Origin: Candidatus Cloacimonadota bacterium
Lineage (GTDB): Bacteria > Cloacimonadota > Cloacimonadia > JGIOTU-2 > B8-G9
Assembly (NCBI GenBank): GCA_003647765.1
Contig: QMNM01000126.1
Coordinates: 1-5,564 of the forward strand
DNA length: 5,564 nt
Direction: 5' to 3'
Shown here: positions 1 to 5,553 of the stretch, one piece after another
Layout of the letters: every line of letters begins with the position of its first letter
Numbering within the stretch: position 1 is the stretch's first letter
Program-made: the position numbers and the translations under genes
Notes under the pieces: generated by a model
The model's input: only the letters and a program-made list of their open reading frames with translations
Database searches by the model: none
What the model was told of the DNA's origin: nothing

Positions 1-20
1 AACGACCTTGGAAGGTCGTT
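1..20. repeat. Perfect palindrome at the left edge
   Basis: The arms AACGACCTT (1-9) and AAGGTCGTT (12-20) are exact reverse complements around GG. As RNA this would fold as an 8-bp stem with a TGGA loop. It could be the end of a terminator for a gene to the left, or one copy of a dispersed palindromic element. The following bases are T-rich (CTACTTCTTG) but do not form a clean T-run, so a terminator is only one reading. The left arm may continue outside the window; if so, an upstream GTAG would pair with the CTAC at 21-24. Confidence 0.6.
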
Positions 21-26
21 CTACTT

Positions 27-82
27 CTTGTTTTCTTGAACTCTTGGACTCTTGCCTTCTTGAACTCTTGAACTCTTGAACT
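27..82. repeat. 8-bp tandem repeat array, unit CTTGAACT, seven units
   Basis: Seven consecutive 8-bp units can be read in strict register: CTTGTTTT (27), CTTGAACT (35), CTTGGACT (43), CTTGCCTT (51), then CTTGAACT three times (59, 67, 75). The last three units are identical and the outer ones are degenerate, as expected for an array that grows by slippage in its centre and decays at its edge. It is not part of any credible reading frame and lies 126 bp ahead of the sigma factor gene. Its function is unknown. Confidence 0.85.
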
Positions 83-94
83 TTGTCAGATATC

Positions 95-130
95 TTTTTG
101 TGTTTTTTCGTGTAATTTTGTGGCTAAAAA
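95..130 (+). repeat. GTG element with 10-bp spacing (copy A of an intergenic word family)
   Basis: T-rich DNA carries GTG at 100, 110 and 120, exactly one helical turn apart, and ends in GTGGCTAAAAA. The reading is TTTTTGTGT, TTTTTTCGTGT, then AATTTTGTGGCTAA. Similar TGTGT-to-TGTGG stretches ending in a TTAA-like or AATT word recur at 1218-1246 and 1774-1794, so this looks like one degenerate copy of a dispersed intergenic element. No coding potential or clear promoter is visible in it. Confidence 0.5.
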
Positions 131-208
131 TTTTTTGTGGATTAGTATAGTGGTGATGTGCTTAATGATTAATTTACGACAGTATATTTTTTATAAACAG
201 GTGAACCA

Positions 209-1099
209 ATGAATCAGTCCGAAACCTATGATGATCAGGCATTACAAAAATATCTTTCTGATATTGCAAATATAAAACCACTTAGCCGTGAAGAAGAGAA
301 TGAATTAGCCAGAAAAGCCAAAAATGGTGACAAAGAGGCATTAAATAAATTGGTAAGAGCCAATTTGAAATTCGTAGTAAAAATTGCCAGTCATTATCAA
401 GGAAAAGGATTATCTTTTGCTGAATTGATTAGTGAAGGTAATATTGGATTGATAAAGGCAATTCAGAAATTTGATACAACCAAAGGGAATAAGCTAATTA
501 CTTATGCTGTATGGTGGATTCGGCAATCTATTTTATTTGCTCTTGCTGAAAAAACAAGATTAATTAGAGTACCTCTAAATAAGGCAGGTGATTTTAATAA
601 GATAAAAAAATCACAGAACCATTATTATAAAGAATATGGTGAAAAAATTGATATGGAAGATTTGTCTGATGAAACAAGTATTGACAAAGGTAATATAATA
701 AATACATTAAACAGTGTACATGATATAATTCCTATAGATAATGTTAGTTATGGAAATAACAAAACTGCCATTCCTACACAATTCGCAAATGATACTGAAA
801 ATCCACAAACATTATATTACAAGAAGAAATTAGCCCAAAAAATTAAAAAATCTCTTAAATCACTAAATAAAAGGGATTATCATATTATTAAAGAATATTT
901 TGGATTGGATGATGTCCAAAATGGATCTGGCTTAGGCATAACAAGTAAGGGAAAAAACTTTGCACAAATTGGTGAGGAGATTGGATTATCCAGAGAAAGA
1001 GTCAGGCAATTACAAAAAGAAGCACTAAAAAAAATCCGTAAAGATGCAAATCCAGAAGATGATTTATATATAGATTATCTTCTGCAATCTGGTGGATGA
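209..1099 (+). CDS. Sigma-70 family RNA polymerase sigma factor (short, RpoD/SigA-like)
   Basis: This 296-residue protein should bind core RNA polymerase and select promoters. Domains in order: region 1.2 (about 9-40), region 2 (about 46-123) with the region 2.2 core-binding segment ISEGNIGLIKAIQKFD and the region 2.3/2.4 stretch TYAVWWIRQS followed by RLIRVPLN, region 3 (about 124-184), and region 4 (about 206-278). The region 4.2 helix-turn-helix is IGEEIGLSRERVRQ; R262, E263, R266 and Q267 match the -35-contacting residues of sigma-70. Region 1.1 and the large non-conserved insert are absent, as in the short primary sigma factors of Bacteroidota. No RpoH box is seen. Oddities: N94 and L96 occupy region 2.3 positions that are usually aromatic, and about ten extra residues (around 234-250) precede the helix-turn-helix. 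The ATG at 209 follows AGGTGA (199-204), and region 1.2 begins almost at once, so the start is secure. Whether it is the housekeeping sigma or a paralogue cannot be told from one locus. Confidence 0.95.
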   Translation: MNQSETYDDQALQKYLSDIANIKPLSREEENELARKAKNGDKEALNKLVRANLKFVVKIASHYQGKGLSFAELISEGNIGLIKAIQKFDTTKGNKLITYAVWWIRQSILFALAEKTRLIRVPLNKAGDFNKIKKSQNHYYKEYGEKIDMEDLSDETSIDKGNIINTLNSVHDIIPIDNVSYGNNKTAIPTQFANDTENPQTLYYKKKLAQKIKKSLKSLNKRDYHIIKEYFGLDDVQNGSGLGITSKGKNFAQIGEEIGLSRERVRQLQKEALKKIRKDANPEDDLYIDYLLQSGG

Positions 1100-1132
1100 T
1101 CTGTAATTATCTATGCTTTGCTTTTATGCAAA

Positions 1133-1246
1133 TCCGACGCAGAAAAACACAGATTTGAAAGATTGAAAGATTTATAAAGATTAAAAGATTTTTGTATTAA
1201 AAAAATTTGGATTCTTTTCTGTGTCCTCTGGGACTATGTGGTTAAT
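1133..1246. repeat. Convergent-spacer repeat element with inverted ends and GATT-rich core (copy B)
   Basis: Nearly all of the spacer between the two convergent genes is repeat-like. The left part has CAGAAAAACACAGA (1140-1153). The right part has TCTGTGTCCTCTG (1218-1230), whose reverse complement CAGAGGACACAGA matches the left arm apart from two substitutions and a one-base gap. Between them is a degenerate array starting with GATT at 1152, 1161, 1169, 1179 and 1187 (spacings 9, 8, 10 and 8). The right end, ATGTGGTTAAT, resembles the end of the element at 95-130. The inverted arms could fold and help terminate transcription from both sides, but the loop is long and no clean hairpin with a T-run is present, so this role is a guess. 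Confidence 0.55.
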
Positions 1247-1667
1247 ATTTGCAGTTTACAGCTCTTTTTTTTAACCGCAAATATCCAAGATAATAAGTTA
1301 ATATTCCTAACAGAGAACCGCCACCATCAGTTATCATATCTATTAAACGACATTTCCTTACTGGCTCAAAATATTGATGAACCTCATCAGAAATACCATA
1401 TAAGAAACAAATAAGAACTGTAAAAACTACCTTCTTATCCCAATTAAAATTTGACCTGATTGCTCCACTTGCCAGAAATCCAAGAATGAAATAAACAATA
1501 AGATGTGCAATTAAACGAAAGTTGATTTTAACTGATATTTTATCTGTAATCTCAGAAGTCCTCTGTGAAGAAAAAGGAGAAGTTGATAAAATAAAAATAA
1601 CCACCATCCAAAAGATAGTTAGTATTAACCAATGCTTTGGATGTTTATCTAATTTATCTATACGCAT
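1242..1667 (-). CDS. VanZ-like family membrane protein
   Basis: This 141-residue protein has about four hydrophobic segments (about 13-29, 51-68, 78-93, 115-130) and should sit in the cytoplasmic membrane. The family signature is clear: an early WMVVIFILSTSPF segment, AHLIVYFILGFL at 54-65, and the conserved block GISDEVHQYFEPVR (91-104) followed by D110, D114 and a glycine-rich run. The family is named after VanZ of glycopeptide-resistance clusters, but most members are small chromosomal proteins of unknown role. There are no van genes here, so resistance should not be inferred. The start ATG (reverse complement of 1665-1667) has AAGGA at 1673-1677 with a 5-base gap. The gene converges on the sigma factor gene and diverges from the peptidase gene, so it is probably transcribed alone. 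The last dozen codons, after the fourth membrane segment, lie in repeat-like DNA and may be a later extension. Confidence 0.87.
   Translation of the reverse strand: MRIDKLDKHPKHWLILTIFWMVVIFILSTSPFSSQRTSEITDKISVKINFRLIAHLIVYFILGFLASGAIRSNFNWDKKVVFTVLICFLYGISDEVHQYFEPVRKCRLIDMITDGGGSLLGILTYYLGYLRLKKRAVNCKY
1245..1284. repeat. Inverted repeat at the 3' end of the VanZ-like gene
   Basis: ATATTTGC (1245-1252) and GCAAATAT (1277-1284) are exact reverse complements around a 24-base loop. An alternative pairing joins GTGGTTAA (1238-1245) with TTAACCGC (1271-1278) with one G-U pair. The arms lie inside the last codons of the gene, and no T-run follows on the minus strand, so a standard terminator is unlikely. 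The words GTGGTTAA and TTAACCGC resemble the ends of the dispersed elements in the other spacers. Confidence 0.45.
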
Positions 1668-1783
1668 AAAAATCCTTAAATTTCTATATTAAGTTCTAAT
1701 CCGTGTACTAATACTATATCGTGTCAAATATTTATCATAACACTGCTTAATTTTCCCCTTGATTATTTCTCTCTCTGTGTCTC

Positions 1784-1820
1784 TGTGGCAATTTATAATA
1801 GATATAAAAAATTGACCACA
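1784..1820. repeat. Hairpin element upstream of the peptidase gene (copy C)
   Basis: TGTGGCAATTT (1784-1794) pairs with AAATTGACCACA (1809-1820) over 11 base pairs, with A1815 as a single bulge and a 14-base AT-only loop. It is the longest stem I found in the window. The preceding bases 1767-1783 are CT-rich with CTGTGTCTCTGTGG, the same word family as 95-130 and 1218-1246. The loop side carries TATAAT at 1794-1799, a perfect -10 hexamer, but there is no matching -35 about 17 bases upstream. The element lies 47 bases ahead of the peptidase ATG. It could be a dispersed palindromic repeat, a regulatory structure, or both. Confidence 0.5.
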
Positions 1821-1857
1821 CACATTCATAATTTTTATCTGTGTTCAAAAATTTATT

Positions 1858-1862
1858 GGAGG
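1858..1862 (+). promoter_or_regulatory. Ribosome-binding site that fixes the peptidase start
   Basis: GGAGG lies 5 bases ahead of the ATG at 1868-1870, an ideal spacing. The reading frame is open further upstream to a GTG at 1841. That GTG falls inside a repeat-like TATCTGTGTTC stretch with no purine-rich site before it, and using it would place this GGAGG inside the coding region. The ATG also puts a normal signal peptide (MYKK, then a hydrophobic stretch) at the very N-terminus. Confidence 0.85.
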
Positions 1863-1867
1863 TTAAA

Positions 1868-4800
1868 ATGTATAAAAAAGTATCATCTTTATCTGTGTTA
1901 TTCATTATAATTTTAACAGGCATTAGTATTTCTAACCCTATGTATTATAGTATTGAATTTTCAAAGGACAAGCTTCACTTTTCAAAATGGAATAATTATG
2001 ATCAAATAACTTATGAAGATTGTGAACTAAATTTAGAAATTGGTGCTCCACAGATTCCTGTAAAAATAATCTCTTTCTCATTGCCAGAGAATACAAAAAT
2101 TGCTGATGTCAAAATTGTCAGTAGTAAGAAAGAATATCTGTCAAACAAGTATAACATTATTCCTGTGCAACAACCACAGCCATTATCCAAAGACACAAAG
2201 AACATAAGTTTTACAGAACCTAATGCTCGTTATCAGCAAAATGTATATCCTAAAAATATTGTTAGCATATCTAAAAATGGCTATCTTTCTGGGTATAATA
2301 TCGGCAATATCATTGTCTATCCAATACAATATGTTCCAAAAGAGAAAAAAGTCCTGTTCTATTCAAAAATGGAGTTTGAAATAGTTTTGGAGGATATACA
2401 GAATAATCAATTAAGTAGAAGCAGACAAAATCCGATTATTACCAAGATAATTGAAAAAGGATTGAAAGAACTTGTGGTCAATAAGCAAGACATCGTCAAA
2501 AATCGTCCAATAATGCGAACTTGTAAAAGTAATCTACCAGATGAAGACCACTCTTACATTATTATTACATCTACGGATTATGAAAATGCCTTTATTCCTC
2601 TGAAAGAGTGGAAGGATAAAAAGGGACTTTCAGCAAAGATAGTTACAACCTCTTACATTTATTCCAATTACTCAGGTTTTGATGATGCAGAAAAAATCAG
2701 GAATTTTATAATTGATGCGTATCAGAATTGGGGGACTGGCTGGGTGTTATTAGGTGGTGATATTTATGTTGTGCCACACAGAGTCGCTTTTGCTATGGAA
2801 AGTCAGGCAGGCATACATCCAAGTGATGAAGATGAGATTCCTTGCGACTTATACTTTGCTGATTTAGACGGCACTTGGGATGCTAATGATAACCATATTT
2901 ATGGAGAGCTTGACGATGAAATAGATTTATATCCTGATATATTTGTAGGCAGAGCATCTGTGGATTCATATATAGAAGCAGAAAATTTTGTTGATAAATT
3001 GCTTATCTACGAAAAAACTCCACCCATTGACTATCAACTAAATATGCTATTTCTTGCAGAAATTCTATGGCAAAATCCTTATACAAATTCTGGTTTAGGC
3101 AAGGACTTTATTGATGATATGTATGTGCCTGACCGATTTGACCCAATTACAAAATTATATGAAGCAGATGGAAATCTATCAGTTGCATCAGCAAAATCAG
3201 CAATGAATGAAGGACAAAGCGTAATCAATCATAATGGACATGCTTTTTATGGTGTAATGGGAATGGGCAATGGATATTTCGCTTACTACGATGCGGACAA
3301 CTTGATAAATGCACCGAAATTTTTTATTCTTTATTCAATTGGCTGTTGGCCCGCGGCATTTGATTATGATTGTATTGCAGAGCATTTTATTACAAATCCA
3401 AATGGTGGAGCAATAGCATTTGTAGGAAATTCCAGATATGGTTGGGGTTCGCCAGGTAATCCTACTTTCGGCTATTCTGATAGATATGACCAGCAATTCT
3501 TTAACTTCCTGTTTAATATGAATATGTATAACTTAGGCACAATCTTAGCCAATTCAAAGGCAGTACATATTCCACTTGCACAACAGGAAAATGTATATCG
3601 CTGGTGTATGTATCAAATCAATCTACTCGGTGACCCAGAAATGCCTGTCTGGACTGATACACCAGATACATTATTGGTTGACTGTCCAGAAGTAGTCCCT
3701 CTTGGCAGTGATTTTTACAATATCATAGTAACAAGTAATTATGCTCCTATTCAAAATGCTCTTGTATGTGCTAAACAGCTGGATTACTTTTATAGTGTAG
3801 TTCAGACAGATATGAATGGTGTTGCTAATATAGAAATCTCGCCACAAGTAGCTCTGGCTAATGTGCAACTCACAGTAACTGCTCCTAATTATTTACCTTT
3901 TGAAACAGAGATTGCTGTATCTACTCCATCAAGTTGCGTTGGCTGTGCTGATTATCAGTTAAATAACAATCAGGAAATCAATCCGGGTGATTCGGTTTGT
4001 ATAGATGTAATTCTCAAGAATTATGGCAATGGAGATGCGAGCAATGTGATAGGCATTCTATCAACACAAGCAGAGGAAATCTCACTTATTGATACTTTGA
4101 TAAATGTAGGTAATCTTGCAAGTGGTGATACTATCTTGATAGACGATGCTTTCAGTTTCGCATTAGCAGATTCTGTCCAAGATGGGCAAAGTTTTTTATT
4201 GCATCTAAATATCAGTGATGATACAGGTATTCCTACGACAAATGATATTGTATTTACTGCTTGTAAGCCGAATATAGTTTATGCTGGTTATTCTGTTGAT
4301 GATGAATTATATGGAAATGGCAATCACATTGCAGAACCGGGCGAGATTTGTGATTTCACTTTTACTTTGACAAATATTGGCTTGGGTATAGCAAATGATG
4401 TTAAAGCGGTTTTCTCTGCACCCAATGGAGAAATAGTTTTCCCTACAAGTATGAGCAATTTGGGTAATATTGCACATAATGATTCTGCATCATGCATTGT
4501 TTCTGGAGAGGTCTTATCTTCTTGTCCATCTCCTTGGTTTCCATTGATAAATATTAGCATAACAACTGCAAGTTATCCATTCTTTGATAATTTTCATTTG
4601 ACTGTTGGGCAGACAGGCTTTTCTGATGATGTAGAATCAGGAATAGGTAGTTGGACTCATAGTGGAACAAATGATTATTGGCATATTACTGATACAGAAA
4701 GTCATTCTGAAATACATTCATGGTATTGTGGTATTGATGGTCATTATGTAAATAATATGGATGCAGAATTAGTCAGTCCATCTTTTGTAATTGGGCAGAA

Positions 4801-5428
4801 TCAGGAGATTAGCTTCTGGGCAAAATATACTTTTACAAACTACGGTTCTGATGGTGTTTATGTAGAATACAAGATTGATGATGATTGGATTGTTTTAGAT
4901 TTCATTGGCAGTGGCGGAGCATTGAATATCTTACCTACTGGCAATGATTGGTTAGAATATAATTATGCAATAGATGTTCCACCTGAAAGCAATATTCAGA
5001 TAAAGTTCCGTTTTGTAAGTGATAATGAAGATTATGAAGAGGGATTTTATCTTGATGATATAGATGTCGGCGGACAGGTATATAATTATACTTCTGTTGA
5101 TGAGAAACTATTACCGAGAATATTTACTATTGTGCAGAATTATCCAAATCCATTCAATCCTGTAACAACTATTAGTTTCACAATACAAGAAAAATATAAT
5201 AAAAAGAATCCTCAAATAGAAATTTATAATATCAAGGGGCAAAGAGTAAGAGTTTTGGAGTGTGGTGAGTCCATTGCAACAAAATCTGAACAGACAGAGG
5301 CAGTTCACTCCATAATTTGGAATGGCAAAGATGATAATAACAATCCAGTGCCTTCTGGTATTTATCTATATCAACTAAAATGCGGAGAATACAAATCGCT
5401 GGTGAAAAAGATGTGTTTGATAAAGTAA
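1868..5428 (+). CDS. Secreted C25 (gingipain-family) cysteine peptidase with T9SS sorting domain
   Basis: This 1186-residue exported peptidase has a multidomain layout (numbering from the ATG at 1868). A signal peptide covers about 1-22, followed by a C25-type propeptide to about 215 (GNIIVYPIQYVPKEKKVLFY at 146-165 is typical). The peptidase domain spans about 228-595: LLGGDIYVVPHR (294-305), a likely Ca-binding acidic loop DLDGTWDANDN (332-342), the catalytic His in NHNGHA (H458), the catalytic Cys in YSIGCWPAAFD (C493), then GGAIAFVGNSRYGWG and the closing LLGDPEMP. An Ig-like domain follows (about 600-686), then two related beta-sandwich domains (about 695-797 and 801-912, both with an N-x-I-x-PG start and a later N-x-G), a MAM/jelly-roll-like domain (about 917-1070), and a C-terminal sorting domain (1085-1186) with NYPNPFNP, YNIKGQRV and SGIYLYQLKCG. 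Family knowledge suggests passage through the Sec system and then T9SS, propeptide removal, and release or attachment at the surface. Substrate preference cannot be read from the sequence. No partner gene is adjacent. Confidence 0.95.
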   Translation: MYKKVSSLSVLFIIILTGISISNPMYYSIEFSKDKLHFSKWNNYDQITYEDCELNLEIGAPQIPVKIISFSLPENTKIADVKIVSSKKEYLSNKYNIIPVQQPQPLSKDTKNISFTEPNARYQQNVYPKNIVSISKNGYLSGYNIGNIIVYPIQYVPKEKKVLFYSKMEFEIVLEDIQNNQLSRSRQNPIITKIIEKGLKELVVNKQDIVKNRPIMRTCKSNLPDEDHSYIIITSTDYENAFIPLKEWKDKKGLSAKIVTTSYIYSNYSGFDDAEKIRNFIIDAYQNWGTGWVLLGGDIYVVPHRVAFAMESQAGIHPSDEDEIPCDLYFADLDGTWDANDNHIYGELDDEIDLYPDIFVGRASVDSYIEAENFVDKLLIYEKTPPIDYQLNMLFLAEILWQNPYTNSGLGKDFIDDMYVPDRFDPITKLYEADGNLSVASAKSAMNEGQSVINHNGHAFYGVMGMGNGYFAYYDADNLINAPKFFILYSIGCWPAAFDYDCIAEHFITNPNGGAIAFVGNSRYGWGSPGNPTFGYSDRYDQQFFNFLFNMNMYNLGTILANSKAVHIPLAQQENVYRWCMYQINLLGDPEMPVWTDTPDTLLVDCPEVVPLGSDFYNIIVTSNYAPIQNALVCAKQLDYFYSVVQTDMNGVANIEISPQVALANVQLTVTAPNYLPFETEIAVSTPSSCVGCADYQLNNNQEINPGDSVCIDVILKNYGNGDASNVIGILSTQAEEISLIDTLINVGNLASGDTILIDDAFSFALADSVQDGQSFLLHLNISDDTGIPTTNDIVFTACKPNIVYAGYSVDDELYGNGNHIAEPGEICDFTFTLTNIGLGIANDVKAVFSAPNGEIVFPTSMSNLGNIAHNDSASCIVSGEVLSSCPSPWFPLINISITTASYPFFDNFHLTVGQTGFSDDVESGIGSWTHSGTNDYWHITDTESHSEIHSWYCGIDGHYVNNMDAELVSPSFVIGQNQEISFWAKYTFTNYGSDGVYVEYKIDDDWIVLDFIGSGGALNILPTGNDWLEYNYAIDVPPESNIQIKFRFVSDNEDYEEGFYLDDIDVGGQVYNYTSVDEKLLPRIFTIVQNYPNPFNPVTTISFTIQEKYNKKNPQIEIYNIKGQRVRVLECGESIATKSEQTEAVHSIIWNGKDDNNNPVPSGIYLYQLKCGEYKSLVKKMCLIK

Positions 5429-5435
5429 GTTGTTT

Positions 5436-5488
5436 AATCGCGGACTTGCAATCGCGAACTTATACGAACTATACGAACTTACGCGAAC
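5436..5488. repeat. Tandem CGAACT-type repeats after the peptidase gene
   Basis: Immediately after the stop codon, AATCGCGGACTT (5436-5447) is repeated with one base missing as AATCGCGAACTT (5450-5461). TATACGAAC then occurs twice in direct tandem (5461-5469, 5470-5478), followed by TTACGCGAAC (5479-5488). The shared core is CGAACT with periods of 9 to 14 bases. A T-rich stretch follows, but the only stem I can find is TCGCG (5438-5442) with CGCGA (5453-5457), which is too weak to call a terminator. Confidence 0.6.
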
Positions 5489-5489
5489 C

Positions 5490-5516
5490 TTTTTTATCTT
5501 TTTTATAAATCTTTTG
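5490..5516 (-). repeat. Inverted relative of the GATT-rich core
   Basis: TTTATAAATCTTT (5502-5514) is the exact reverse complement of AAAGATTTATAAA at 1166-1178 in the sigma/VanZ spacer. The flanks agree loosely (TTATC repeated upstream, TTGTG after). Both sites are AT-only apart from one base, so chance similarity is possible, but both lie in spacers with other repeat words. Confidence 0.35.
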
Positions 5517-5531
5517 TGATAAGTTTGTTGA

Positions 5532-5553
5532 GTTAGCGTTTAGTTTGCGTTTA
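5532..5553. repeat. 11-bp tandem duplication
   Basis: GTTAGCGTTTA (5532-5542) is followed directly by GTTTGCGTTTA (5543-5553), differing at one base. It lies in the gene-free right tail, with no reading frame or hairpin around it. It may continue the short-period repeat pattern of 5436-5488, or belong to the upstream region of a gene to the right. Confidence 0.5.

Noticed and set aside
27-82. CRISPR array
   Set aside because: The units are 8 bp with no spacers between them, and no cas-like gene is present.
183-197. TATATT or TATAAA as a -10 box for the sigma gene
   Set aside because: TATAAA is too close to the start codon and the -35 positions have no match, so the site is AT-rich DNA without support.
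1117-1132. TTTGC-TTTTAT-GCAAA stem after the sigma gene as a terminator
   Set aside because: The stem is only 5 bp, mostly A-T, and no T-run follows.
1242-1667. Glycopeptide-resistance gene
   Set aside because: Only the broad VanZ-like family is supported. No vanHAX-type genes are nearby and most family members have no known link to resistance.
1722-1727. Perfect TTGACA (-35 box) on the minus strand upstream of the VanZ-like gene
   Set aside because: No acceptable -10 box lies 16-18 bases downstream (ACGGAT at that place), so a chance match is more likely.
1794-1799. TATAAT as a promoter for the peptidase
   Set aside because: There is no -35-like hexamer at the right distance (CT-rich DNA there) and the spacer is very AT-rich, so it is kept only as a remark on the hairpin.
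2011-2205. 64-residue open frame on the minus strand
   Set aside because: It lies wholly inside the peptidase gene, has no ribosome-binding site or family signature, and reads as a shadow frame. The same holds for the minus-strand frames at 3671-3868, 4324-4560 and 5111-5308.
209-5428. A combined sigma-VanZ-peptidase system
   Set aside because: The genes are in +, -, + orientation with repeat-filled spacers and separate ribosome-binding sites, and nothing links their functions.
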